NCBI GenBank assembly: GCA_002919305.1
Contig: PKFB01000024.1
Location: forward strand, 1 to 64,000
Direction: 5' to 3'
From: Actinomycetales bacterium
Lineage (GTDB): Bacteria > Actinomycetota > Actinomycetes > Mycobacteriales > Micromonosporaceae
Length of the DNA stretch: 64,000 nucleotides
In this document: positions 43,084 through 51,349 of the stretch, piece by piece
How the letters are laid out: each line of letters begins with the position of its first letter
Position numbering within the stretch: the first letter of the stretch is position 1
The notes under the pieces: generated by a model
Told to the model about the DNA's origin: nothing
Databases searched by the model: none
Seen by the model: the letters and a program-made list of their open reading frames with translations, nothing else
Program-made: the position numbers and the translations under genes

Positions 43084-44247
43084 GTGGGCCGCACCTTGTT
43101 GATCACCAATGACTTCCCGCCCCGCCCTGGGGGCATTCAGGCGTTCGTGTACGGACTTGCGGTGCGGCAGCCCGCGGATTCAGTGGTGGTATACGCCTCC
43201 ACCTGGCGTGGAGCGGCGGAGTTTGACGCCGCTGCACCCTTCACCGTGATCCGCGACCCCAGTAGCGTGCTGCTGCCCACTCCTCGGGTGGCGCGTCGGG
43301 CCGTTGACCTGGTTGACCGGTTCGGATGCGACACCGTGTGGTTCGGCGCGGCGGCGCCGCTGGGACTGTTGGCCCCTACGCTCCGCCGGGCGGGGGTGAG
43401 ACGTGTGGTGGCCCTTACCCACGGCCATGAGACGGGGTGGGCGACGCTGCCGGTCGCGCGCACCCTGCTGCGTCGGATCGGTCGGCACGCGGACGTGGTC
43501 ACCTACCTGGGGGAGTACACCCGAGTCCGTTTGGCGCGGGTGCTCGACGACGTCACCTCCCTGCGCCGGTTGGCTCCCGGGGTGGACCCCACTGTCTTCT
43601 CCCCGGAGGCTGTTGAAGAGGGGCACGCCATCCGGCGCCGGCTCGGGTTAGCGGACCGTCCCGTCGTGGTCTGCGTGTCCCGACTGGTCCCCCGCAAAGG
43701 GCAGGACACGCTCATCCGGGCGTTGCCGCTGATTCGTCGACGGGTGCCGGAGGCGACACTGCTGCTGGTGGGTGGTGGTCCGTACCGCTCGACGCTGCGC
43801 CGCTTGGCGGTCTCCCAGGGGGTCGCCTCACAGGTGGTGTTCACCGGTTCGGTGCCCTGGGAGCAGCTGCCGGCGCATTACGCCGCAGGGGACGTGTTCG
43901 CGATGCCGTGCCGGACCCGGGGACGCGGCCTGGATGTGGAAGGGCTGGGGATCGTGTTCCTGGAGGCGTCGGCCACCGGCCTACCGGTCGTGGCCGGGAA
44001 CTCCGGCGGCGCGCCCGACGCGGTCCGGGACGGGGAGACCGGCTACCTGGTCGACGGCCGCTCCGTGGAGGAGGTCGCCGACCGGGTAGCGGAGTTGCTG
44101 TTGGATCGACAGCTGGCGAACCAGATGGGTAAGGCCGGACGGGCGTGGGTGGAGACCGAGTGGCGCTGGGAGAGCCAGGCTGCCCGGCTGCGTGGCTTCC
44201 TCGACGGCACCGGTGACACCGACGACGCGGACGGCGTCATTCACTGA
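43084..44247 (+). CDS. pimB: GT4 glycosyltransferase, PimB-like mannosyltransferase
   Basis: 387 residues, two-domain GT-B fold. N-terminus TLLITNDFPPRPGGIQAFVYGLA (acceptor-side Gly-Gly loop), HGHETGWA, then VCVSRLVPRKGQDTLI, LLVGGGPYRSTLRRLA and the donor-binding EGLGIVFLEASATGLPVVAG with the E-x7-E motif. Actinobacterial PimB' adds the second mannose from GDP-mannose to phosphatidylinositol monomannoside. The genomic neighbourhood also matches Rv2188c near the qcr cluster. GTG at 43084; the longer open frame overlaps the protease. Specificity inferred from family and position. Confidence 0.83.
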   Translation: MGRTLLITNDFPPRPGGIQAFVYGLAVRQPADSVVVYASTWRGAAEFDAAAPFTVIRDPSSVLLPTPRVARRAVDLVDRFGCDTVWFGAAAPLGLLAPTLRRAGVRRVVALTHGHETGWATLPVARTLLRRIGRHADVVTYLGEYTRVRLARVLDDVTSLRRLAPGVDPTVFSPEAVEEGHAIRRRLGLADRPVVVCVSRLVPRKGQDTLIRALPLIRRRVPEATLLLVGGGPYRSTLRRLAVSQGVASQVVFTGSVPWEQLPAHYAAGDVFAMPCRTRGRGLDVEGLGIVFLEASATGLPVVAGNSGGAPDAVRDGETGYLVDGRSVEEVADRVAELLLDRQLANQMGKAGRAWVETEWRWESQAARLRGFLDGTGDTDDADGVIH

Positions 44248-44308
44248 GCGACCGCCGGCCACCGGCTGCGCCGTGTATCCCCGGAGAGGGCCGAGAGCCG
44301 CACCCTGC

Positions 44309-46759
44309 TTACGCGGGCGTGGGCTTACCCGATGGCTCGAAACGAAGGGTGACAGGCTGCCCAGGGGTGGGGCGCAGCGTCAGGGAGCCGTCCGGATGGA
44401 GCGTGGCGTCTTGGGGCTCCACGGGCGGAACGGGGCGGGTGCCGGGGGGAGCGCCGATGACCAGCTCTGCGTTGGGGCCGGGGTCGATGACGGCCTCCAC
44501 CCGCGTCGGTGACCAGGTCAACCGGCGTACCGTCACCTGGCCCCGGGCCGCCACACCCCGTACCTCACCCTGGGGCCAGGCCGTCGGCAGTGCCGGCAGC
44601 AGATCCAGCCGCGGGATTGGCGCCAGCCCGGGTTCCGGGTACGGGTCTGGGAGCGGGTACGCGGCGCCTGACCGCACCAGCATGGCCAGGACCAGCGCCG
44701 GCAGTCCGCCGCTGATGTCCACGTTGAAGATGGCGTCCAGGTTGTGGGTGGAGACCAGGGTGTCTCGCCAGTAGCGCGTCAGGCGCGTGAGGGCCTCGTA
44801 AGCGAGCTCGGCCAGACCGAGGTGAGCCGCGGCGATCCCGAGCTGCACCAGCCCGTAGGCCATCTCATCGGCGTCGGCGCTTCGCCAGAACTCCAGGCGG
44901 TGCCGGATCGCTTGTTCAGCGGCGGACCGCAGCGCGGGATCGGCGACAAAAGCGGGATCCAGCTCGTACCACAGGGGATACAGGTGGGAGGCGTGACGGT
45001 GCGCCGGATTCTCGGTCAGCTGCGGCCAAATCCATTCGGCGAGTGCGCCTTCTGGGGTGATCCGGTACGCCGGCATCCGAGCCAGCAGGGCCCGCCACTG
45101 TGGGATCCGTGGATCCTCCACCTTCAGCACCTGAGCGGCCACCAGCAGGTTGCGCAGCAGATCGCTGACGGCGGCGACGTCCATGGTGGCGTTGACGCAG
45201 GCCTGCGAGCCGCTGGAGGCCGGGGCGTTCTCGGGGGAGTACGACGGTGCGAAGATCACTGGGTCTGACTCAACCGACCAGGCCAGAAAGTCGGTGTAGA
45301 AGTCGGCGGCGGCGGTCATGAAAGGCCAGGCTCGGGTGGCCAGGAAGTCCCGGTCCCCCGTGTAGTGCCAGTAGTCGTAGTAGAGCCGTGCCAGCCAGGC
45401 CGCGCCGGCGGTCCAGAACGTCTGGCACCAGACCGGCCCGAAGTGGTTCTGGTAGCCGTGGGAGGCGATGTGGACGGGGGTGAGGATCCCCCGAGCTCCG
45501 TAAAGACGACGGGCGTTGACGCGGAAGTCGTCAAGCAGCGCGTCGAACAGATCGAAGACCGAGAGCATCAGCTCCGGGGTGCGGGTGGGAAGCAACCCGG
45601 CGACGGCGGCCTGCAGATTGCCGTCAATGGTGTACGCGCCTGACCACGCTGGCTGGTGGGTCCCGCTCCAGACACCTTGCAGGGTAGGGGGCAGGGAGCC
45701 GCAGGCGCTGATGATCGCGTACCGGCCGGCGTCGAAGAGACGCTCGATGAGCCCAGGAGTGACCGGGGCAGCCTGCGGGGACGGGGAGGCGGACGAGTCC
45801 GCGTCTGGTACCTCGTGTGTGGCCGAGGTGAGGGAGAGCGTGCAGCGCTCGAACAGCTCACAGTGGACAGCCGTGTGCGTCGCCAGTAGACGGTCCACAT
45901 CAGAGGGAAAAGCGCGAAGTGCGGTCAGGACGGCGGCGGACAGATCCGAGGTCACGGCGGCGGCCGGATCCGACGCCGCCGAATCTGCAAGCGCCGTAGG
46001 CGCCGTGGTGGGCTCAGCGACCACGGTACGCAGCAGCAGGATCACCTCTCGGGCGCCCCGCAGCAGCAGGCGGACGCCGTCGACCTGGACTGTGTCCGCC
46101 GGGGCGATGACGCGGCACACCACCGCGTACCCCGGGCAGGCGCGGGGCCAGCGTCGGGGGAACCAGCCGCGCAGTATGAGGTGGTCCGGCGCGGCGGCGG
46201 TGGCGATGCTCAGGGGAGCCTGCGGCGTACCCTCGATCGGCCCTAGATGGATAACGCCGTCCAGCGGGCCGGTCAGGCGCGCCACCACGACGTCGTCGGG
46301 GCGGGAGACAAACAGGGTGGTGCTGATCTCCCCGGACCGGGTGCGCCACCACTGGCTGACCACTCCGGTGCTGAAGTCCACCGCGCGGTGGTAGTCCGAC
46401 CCGGGCGACTCAGGGGTGTAGGTGAGGGTCGCCGCGCCGATGAAGGGATCGACCCAACGCAGGTCGCGATAGCCCGGCTGTTCAGCCGCGGCGAAGGCGC
46501 ACACGCGCTCCGCGGCCTGCTGGTAGTGGCCTGACAGCAGCAGCTGACGCAACTCGGGAAGGATCTCGACGGTTCCCGGCGGCTCCAGGGGAGGGCACAG
46601 GGGCAGGAAGAGGCGCTCGTGGGACAGCGTGACCCGCCACTGTGAGGCATCGCCGTAACACAGCGCGCCTTGGCGACCGTTTCCGCTGATGAGGGCTTCT
46701 TCCCAGTGGTGCCCACCGGCTGCCAAGACGACGCCACGCTTCGGACTCCGAAGATCCAC
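44309..46759 (-). CDS. glycoside hydrolase family 95-like enzyme (alpha-L-fucosidase type)
   Basis: 816 residues. N-terminal beta-sandwich begins HHWEEALISGNGRQGALCYGD, the GH95 opening; the (alpha/alpha)6 barrel has LPPTLQGVWSGTHQPAWSGAYTIDGNLQ, FAPSYSPENAP and HRHASHLYPLW, segments that hold the catalytic and substrate residues in the family; a beta-rich C-terminus follows. No signal peptide, so cytosolic. GH95 enzymes release alpha-L-fucose or L-galactose. The start is problematic: GTG 46759 has no ribosome site, while a strong GAAAGGAG lies upstream of TTG 46794, which is in another frame, and ATT 46795, which is in frame. A six-C tract lies between. No transporter or regulator adjoins it. 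Confidence 0.8.
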   Translation of the reverse strand: MDLRSPKRGVVLAAGGHHWEEALISGNGRQGALCYGDASQWRVTLSHERLFLPLCPPLEPPGTVEILPELRQLLLSGHYQQAAERVCAFAAAEQPGYRDLRWVDPFIGAATLTYTPESPGSDYHRAVDFSTGVVSQWWRTRSGEISTTLFVSRPDDVVVARLTGPLDGVIHLGPIEGTPQAPLSIATAAAPDHLILRGWFPRRWPRACPGYAVVCRVIAPADTVQVDGVRLLLRGAREVILLLRTVVAEPTTAPTALADSAASDPAAAVTSDLSAAVLTALRAFPSDVDRLLATHTAVHCELFERCTLSLTSATHEVPDADSSASPSPQAAPVTPGLIERLFDAGRYAIISACGSLPPTLQGVWSGTHQPAWSGAYTIDGNLQAAVAGLLPTRTPELMLSVFDLFDALLDDFRVNARRLYGARGILTPVHIASHGYQNHFGPVWCQTFWTAGAAWLARLYYDYWHYTGDRDFLATRAWPFMTAAADFYTDFLAWSVESDPVIFAPSYSPENAPASSGSQACVNATMDVAAVSDLLRNLLVAAQVLKVEDPRIPQWRALLARMPAYRITPEGALAEWIWPQLTENPAHRHASHLYPLWYELDPAFVADPALRSAAEQAIRHRLEFWRSADADEMAYGLVQLGIAAAHLGLAELAYEALTRLTRYWRDTLVSTHNLDAIFNVDISGGLPALVLAMLVRSGAAYPLPDPYPEPGLAPIPRLDLLPALPTAWPQGEVRGVAARGQVTVRRLTWSPTRVEAVIDPGPNAELVIGAPPGTRPVPPVEPQDATLHPDGSLTLRPTPGQPVTLRFEPSGKPTPA

Positions 46760-47236
46760 ATCGGGAGTGTGGGGGGAGTAGCCACGGGCGTCAATGTCCG
46801 CTCCTTTCAGGGATGGTGGCCCAGGGGAGAGACTCAGGGGTAGGGCAGCGAGGCATAAGAGGCTTTAATGTTGGTTTGTATGCTTATGGCGCGTATTAAG
46901 TGGGATCAGGGTGCGGTGACGCGCCGTCCTATGTCCGCTGTCCTAGGTCGTGGCCCGGCGAGCGAATAGGTCCAGACAGCTTATGGCGCGATGTGGACTG
47001 CCTGGCTCATCGTGCTCGGTGGGGCGTCAAGCGCGGCGCCCAGCACGGCCGTCAGGGCGGGAGCAGGCACGGACGGTGACCGATCGCGGGATGGAAGACA
47101 GCGGTCATCATGATGAGCACGTGATGATCACGGCGATACGGTGTGCACCGTGCCTACCTCACGACCGTGGGAACGGGTGTGGTAGACCCTGCTCATCACT
47201 GGCGCACGTCGGAAAGCGGCGCGGGACCAGAAACGG
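46760..47236. other. intergenic region upstream of the GH95 and membrane-protein genes
   Basis: 477 bases between divergent genes. Reading toward GH95 it holds a strong GAAAGGAG (complement of 46801-46808). An AT-rich stretch at 46855-46910 (GGCATAAGAGGCTTTAATG, GTTTGTATGCTTATGG) is a likely promoter region. Open frames here have no ribosome sites and poor coding character. Confidence 0.45.
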
Positions 47237-48340
47237 ATGACGATGAAACTGTCACGAGCGGTGACGCTGCGGCTGGGCGTGGTCGCGGTGGTGCTGACCG
47301 GCCTGGTGATGTGCTGGACGGCCATGCTCGTCTTGAGCTGGTTCAACATCCCTGGCCTGTCTGGAAGGCTGGATGAGGTGGTGGTGCTGGCGGACATTGT
47401 CACGCCACGCCATTTCACGGTGCTGACGCACAGCTACCTTGAGGTCGGTGGGATGGCGCTGCTGACCGGCCTGAGCGTCGCGGCCTTGGGGATGTGCGCC
47501 CGTGGGTTTCCACCGGCGCAGTTGGTGGTGGCCGGACTGGCCGGGGTGTTCACGGCGCTTTTGCTGCTTCCAGGCACCACACTCCTGATCAGCCTGTCAG
47601 AGTCGGATACCGCGGTGACGATGACCGGTTTGCTGTGGCTGCTGGTCGGATGCGGGTTGGCGGCGGCCACGGCGGTGACCATGTTCCAGGCTGGGCGTCG
47701 CAGCATCGCCCAGTCCGCCCCTGAGCAGCCGGCCCTTGACCCGGAACCTGCCTCTGAGGCCGAGCCCGAACCATCACCGACTGCGTCGCCCGCCGCGACC
47801 TCCACCAGCGTGGAGCGGTGGCTGGGCTGGGTGGTACTCGGGATGCTGCCCGCGGCCGCGCTGATCCACATTCTGGTGGTGTTGGATTTCTTCACGGCTG
47901 AGTTGCCCGCGGCGTTGGGGGCCTGGCTGCCCGTACCGGGCTATCTGGTAGCCGGTGCCGGTGTGGCCGGCGCTCGCTGGCTGCCTGCTGTGGAGTTCCA
48001 GCGGTCAGCGGCCGCCAGGGACGAGGTGGGGCTGTCGGTCCTAGACGACCCGGACGCCGTGGTATGGCAAGAGGAGGCGGACGACCTCACCGTGCAGGAG
48101 CTTGACGAGTCGGAGGCCACCGATCAGGAGGCCGACGCGCACAGCGACCGGAAGGCCCGCGGCGCCGAGGAGGCGGCTGATTCGAAGTCCGACGACTCGC
48201 AGCCCAACGACACGGAAGCCGACGCGGCGGATGGGGACGCCGCCCCGACGCCCGAACCCGCGGCGGCGCAGGAGGCCGAGACGGGCGCATCGGAGGCCGC
48301 GCGGGTCACGGTGAGCCACGACAATGAGGCCACGGTGTGA
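47237..48340 (+). CDS. membrane protein with acidic C-terminal tail
   Basis: 367 residues, family not recognised. Transmembrane segments at about 14-34 (VVAVVLTGLVMCWTAMLVLS), 72-92, 96-118 and 127-147, a Pro/Glu-rich loop (EQPALDPEPASEAEPEPSPT), two more helices at about 195-240 and a C-terminal 100-residue cytosolic tail dominated by Asp, Glu and Ala. ATG at 47237, with another ATG two codons later. Possibly co-transcribed with the Nudix gene 36 bases downstream. The acidic tail resembles in composition, not sequence, that of the CobT-like protein. Confidence 0.7.
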   Translation: MTMKLSRAVTLRLGVVAVVLTGLVMCWTAMLVLSWFNIPGLSGRLDEVVVLADIVTPRHFTVLTHSYLEVGGMALLTGLSVAALGMCARGFPPAQLVVAGLAGVFTALLLLPGTTLLISLSESDTAVTMTGLLWLLVGCGLAAATAVTMFQAGRRSIAQSAPEQPALDPEPASEAEPEPSPTASPAATSTSVERWLGWVVLGMLPAAALIHILVVLDFFTAELPAALGAWLPVPGYLVAGAGVAGARWLPAVEFQRSAAARDEVGLSVLDDPDAVVWQEEADDLTVQELDESEATDQEADAHSDRKARGAEEAADSKSDDSQPNDTEADAADGDAAPTPEPAAAQEAETGASEAARVTVSHDNEATV

Positions 48341-48375
48341 CAAGGACGGGTAACGGCGGACGTTAGGGTGACCGC

Positions 48376-48873
48376 GTGGCGAGCTTATCGTGGGCGGAGT
48401 CCTACATCGGCCAGCTGCGGGCGCTGGCAGGGGACCGGACGTTGCTGTTTGTCGGAGCCCGAGGAGTCATTCGCGACGACGCCGGACGGGTGCTGCTGGT
48501 CAAGCGCGCGGACAACGGAGCCTGGGTGCTACCGGCCGGCGCGATGGAGGTAGGGGAGTCGATCACCGACTGCGCGGTCCGGGAGATCTATGAGGAGACC
48601 GGTCTGACCGCCGAGCGACTGACGCCGTTCGCCATCTACAGCAATCCGTCGGCGTACACCCTGACCAACATGTACGGCGATACCTACCAGCTGTTCATCG
48701 TGGCCTTCCGCATCGACGCCTGGAGCGGCCAGCTCCTGACGCAGACCGACGAGACAACGGACGCTCGGTTCTTCGCCGTGGATGAGGTTCCGGTCTCCCC
48801 AACCAGCATCACGCAAGAGACCCTCAATGATCTGGCCACCTTCGAACGCACCGGAACCTTGATCATGAAGTGA
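48376..48873 (+). CDS. Nudix hydrolase
   Basis: 165 residues. GTG at 48376. The Nudix box GAMEVGESITDCAVREIYEETGL is complete. The N-terminal SWAESYIGQLRALAGDRTLLFVGARGVI and the region NPSAYTLTNMYGDTYQLFIVAFRID are typical of actinobacterial MutT-like proteins that act on nucleoside diphosphates linked to another moiety. Substrate not predictable. Followed by a hairpin at 48888-48947 and the convergent two-component genes. Confidence 0.87.
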   Translation: MASLSWAESYIGQLRALAGDRTLLFVGARGVIRDDAGRVLLVKRADNGAWVLPAGAMEVGESITDCAVREIYEETGLTAERLTPFAIYSNPSAYTLTNMYGDTYQLFIVAFRIDAWSGQLLTQTDETTDARFFAVDEVPVSPTSITQETLNDLATFERTGTLIMK

Positions 48874-48887
48874 CGGGCGGGCGTAGT

Positions 48888-48947
48888 GGTCCGGCCCGCC
48901 GACGTTACGCCGGCACCCGTTCCGCGGGCCGGCGAGAGGGCCGGACC
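48888..48947. terminator. bidirectional terminator hairpin
   Basis: GGTCCGGCCC (48888-48897) and GGGCCGGACC (48938-48947), perfect 10 bp, with further GC-rich pairing (CGCCGACG.../...GCCGGCG) inside the 40-base loop. Lies between the convergent Nudix and response-regulator genes. Confidence 0.6.
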
Positions 48948-48986
48948 CGCGTCACGGTGTGGGAGGCCACGTGGACCCGAACCGCG

Positions 48987-49655
48987 TCAGAACTTGGGGG
49001 AGTCGGGGGCCTCAAGTAATCCCAGTCGAAGCGCGGTCATGAGCGCCTGAGCCCGGTTGGCGGCACCCAACTTCTCGTACAGCTTCGAGATGTGGGTCTT
49101 GGCGGTGGACTCACTGACATACAGGCGCTTGGCGATACCCGCGACGCTCATGCCGTCGGCGAGCAGCTTGAGAACCTGCCCTTCCCGAGGGGACAGCTGG
49201 GGCCCACTGGGTGTCAGGCGTCGCTTCATGGCCTCGGCCAGGTCGGCCGCGGTGAACGAACTGGGGTTGGAAGCGGCGTGCCGCGCGGCGGCGACCACCT
49301 CGTCGGCGGGCGCGCTCTTGGGGACGAACGCGCTGGCACCTGCCTCCAAGGCACCAAACAGCTGATCGTCACCCGCGTACATCGTCAGCACCACGATGCC
49401 CATCGACGGATGGGCCTTGCGGAGCTGGCGGGTGGCCTCCAGGCCGCTTCCGTCGGGGAGCCGCAAGTCCATGATGACGACGTTGGGCTGAAGTGCGGCG
49501 GCCTGGCGGATGCCATCGGCGGCGGTTCCGGCCTCGCCGACGACCTCGAACTGTGAGTCACGCTCAAAGGCGTGCCGCAGCCCTTTGCGGATCAAGTCGT
49601 GGTCATCAACGAGGAGTACTTTGGTCAGTCCGTTCGGGACCGGGCTCGTTCCCAT
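48987..49655 (-). CDS. NarL/LuxR-family response regulator
   Basis: 222 residues. Receiver domain with LLVDDHDLIRKGL (acidic pocket), phospho-acceptor Asp in VVIMDLRLPDGSGLE, Thr in VVLTMYAG and Lys in AFVPKSAP, all intact. The C-terminal LuxR helix-turn-helix has LSPREGQVLKLLADGMSVAGIAKRLYVSESTAKTHISKLYEKLG. It overlaps the end of the upstream kinase gene by 50 bases, so translation is coupled. Target genes unknown. Confidence 0.94.
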   Translation of the reverse strand: MGTSPVPNGLTKVLLVDDHDLIRKGLRHAFERDSQFEVVGEAGTAADGIRQAAALQPNVVIMDLRLPDGSGLEATRQLRKAHPSMGIVVLTMYAGDDQLFGALEAGASAFVPKSAPADEVVAAARHAASNPSSFTAADLAEAMKRRLTPSGPQLSPREGQVLKLLADGMSVAGIAKRLYVSESTAKTHISKLYEKLGAANRAQALMTALRLGLLEAPDSPKF

Positions 49656-51309
49656 TGTCCCCGTTCACCCCCTTCGAGACGGGCGCGTTGTCGCGTCGGT
49701 GCGGAGTACCGAGTGCGACCGCGACGGTCGTGCCCCGTGGATGCCGATTGCGGATCTCTAATTGCCCCCGAATCCGTTCGGCCCGCTCCGCCATGATTGC
49801 CAGACCATAGCGGCCTTCCGGCTGCTGCTGATCGATACCCTGACCGTCATCGCTGACGACTACACGCGCGTAAGGTGGATCGACTTCGCACGATATCCAG
49901 AGGTTGCTGGCTTGCGCGTGTTTACGCGCATTGGTGATCGCTTCCTGAGCGATACGCAGTAACTCCGCTTCGACGGCCGCCGGCAGACGGGCGGTGGACT
50001 CATCCAGCGAGAAATGCACCCGCAGCCCGGAGGAGGCGGCGACCATCCTGGCGTAGTCGGCGATGGCGCTGGCGAGTCCGCCGTGCCGGTCGACTTCACT
50101 GCGCAGCTCGAACAGCGACAGACGCAGTTCAGTGATGACCCTGGTGACCTCGTTGCGGACGGCCCGCAGCTCCTCGGCGGCGGACTCGGCCTCGGGAGGT
50201 AACTGTGCCAGGGCGTTGTCGATGCCGTACCCGACCATCACCAGCTCCTGCGCCACCCCGTCGTGGATTTCACGAGCCAGGCGCTGGCGCTCCTCGTTGG
50301 TCGCCAACGACCGCACTTCATCAAAGAGCAGGGCTGCCTCCAGCCGCAGCGCGGCGGGGGCGACCAACTGGGTGACGGCGGACAGCGTCGACGGTGGGAA
50401 GGCGCCGGGCCGGTCGGCCTCCACCACCACCAGCCCGACCGTACGGACCCCGGCCACGAGAGGCACGATCAACGCCGACACGCCTCCGCTGTCCGCGCGG
50501 GATCGGGACAGGGAGTGGCTGGCCAGTTGCGGTTGCTGGCTCGCCCACGCCTCCGCGATCGGGGTGTCGGCATCCAAACTGGTTTCCCAGTCCACCCGGT
50601 CGGAGCCGTGCTGGGCCAGCACCACCAAGCGCCCGCCGCCGCTGGCGCCGAGCACCGCTCCCCGGTCGGCCGGCGCGGCCGCGCGTACCTCCTCCAAAAG
50701 ATGCTCGGCGATACCGCCCGGGTCGAGGGTGCCCCCCGGCAACTGACGGGCAACCGTGCGCAGCTGTGTCAGGAGCCGGGTCGCCTGAGCGTAGGGGGGT
50801 GGGTCCTGAGGGGCACGCATGATGCTGCGCAGCCAGGTGCCCAGCCCGGCAGCGGCCGCGGCCACGCACAGCCACTGCAGCACAGGCAGGAACAGCTTGG
50901 CCTCGGTCAGTCGATCGGTGACCAAGCCACTCACGACGGCGACGACCGCGGCCAGACCCACCAAGGCGTAGCTCTCGGGCATCCCCCGGTGCAGCGCCGT
51001 GACCAGGACCGGCATCACCAGGTAGGGCAGGGTGGCGCTGTAGGGGTCGTCCAGCCAGACGGCGGCCGCGATGACCAAGCAGACCTCAGCGACACGGGCG
51101 ATGCTTCCGACGACCGGGCGCGTCAAGGTGAGGACCGAGATCACGGCGGCCACCGTGAGCAGACCACACCACACCGCCGCGACGAGCCGCCCGGCCGGCC
51201 CGGGGGCCGCGAGCAGCACCGTCCACGCTAAGGTCAGCAGGCCTACCCGGATGATCAGGGTCAGGGGGGTGGGCCGGAGAGGAGGCACTGCCTCATCGGT
51301 CAGGGTCAT
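49606..51309 (-). CDS. sensor histidine kinase (NarX/DesK-type, HisKA_3)
   Basis: 567 residues. N-terminal membrane region with about five helices (19-150), a GAF-like domain (about 185-345), then the HisKA_3 dimerisation motif REIHDGVAQELVMVGYGIDNAL with the phospho-acceptor His, and an HATPase domain with LLRIAQEAITNARKHAQA (N box) and VVVSDDGQGI (G box). Partner of the overlapping response regulator. The GAF domain suggests sensing of a cytosolic small molecule or redox state; the ligand is unknown. ATG at 51309. Confidence 0.93.
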   Translation of the reverse strand: MTLTDEAVPPLRPTPLTLIIRVGLLTLAWTVLLAAPGPAGRLVAAVWCGLLTVAAVISVLTLTRPVVGSIARVAEVCLVIAAAVWLDDPYSATLPYLVMPVLVTALHRGMPESYALVGLAAVVAVVSGLVTDRLTEAKLFLPVLQWLCVAAAAAGLGTWLRSIMRAPQDPPPYAQATRLLTQLRTVARQLPGGTLDPGGIAEHLLEEVRAAAPADRGAVLGASGGGRLVVLAQHGSDRVDWETSLDADTPIAEAWASQQPQLASHSLSRSRADSGGVSALIVPLVAGVRTVGLVVVEADRPGAFPPSTLSAVTQLVAPAALRLEAALLFDEVRSLATNEERQRLAREIHDGVAQELVMVGYGIDNALAQLPPEAESAAEELRAVRNEVTRVITELRLSLFELRSEVDRHGGLASAIADYARMVAASSGLRVHFSLDESTARLPAAVEAELLRIAQEAITNARKHAQASNLWISCEVDPPYARVVVSDDGQGIDQQQPEGRYGLAIMAERAERIRGQLEIRNRHPRGTTVAVALGTPHRRDNAPVSKGVNGDNGNEPGPERTDQSTPR

Positions 51310-51349
51310 GGCAGTGCCCTCACCGACGGGTACTGACCGCGATCTGACC

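Noticed and set aside
46950..47240. 96-codon open frame upstream of the acidic-tailed membrane protein
   Set aside because: Arg/Cys/Gly-rich, no ribosome site, no hydrophobic or domain pattern.
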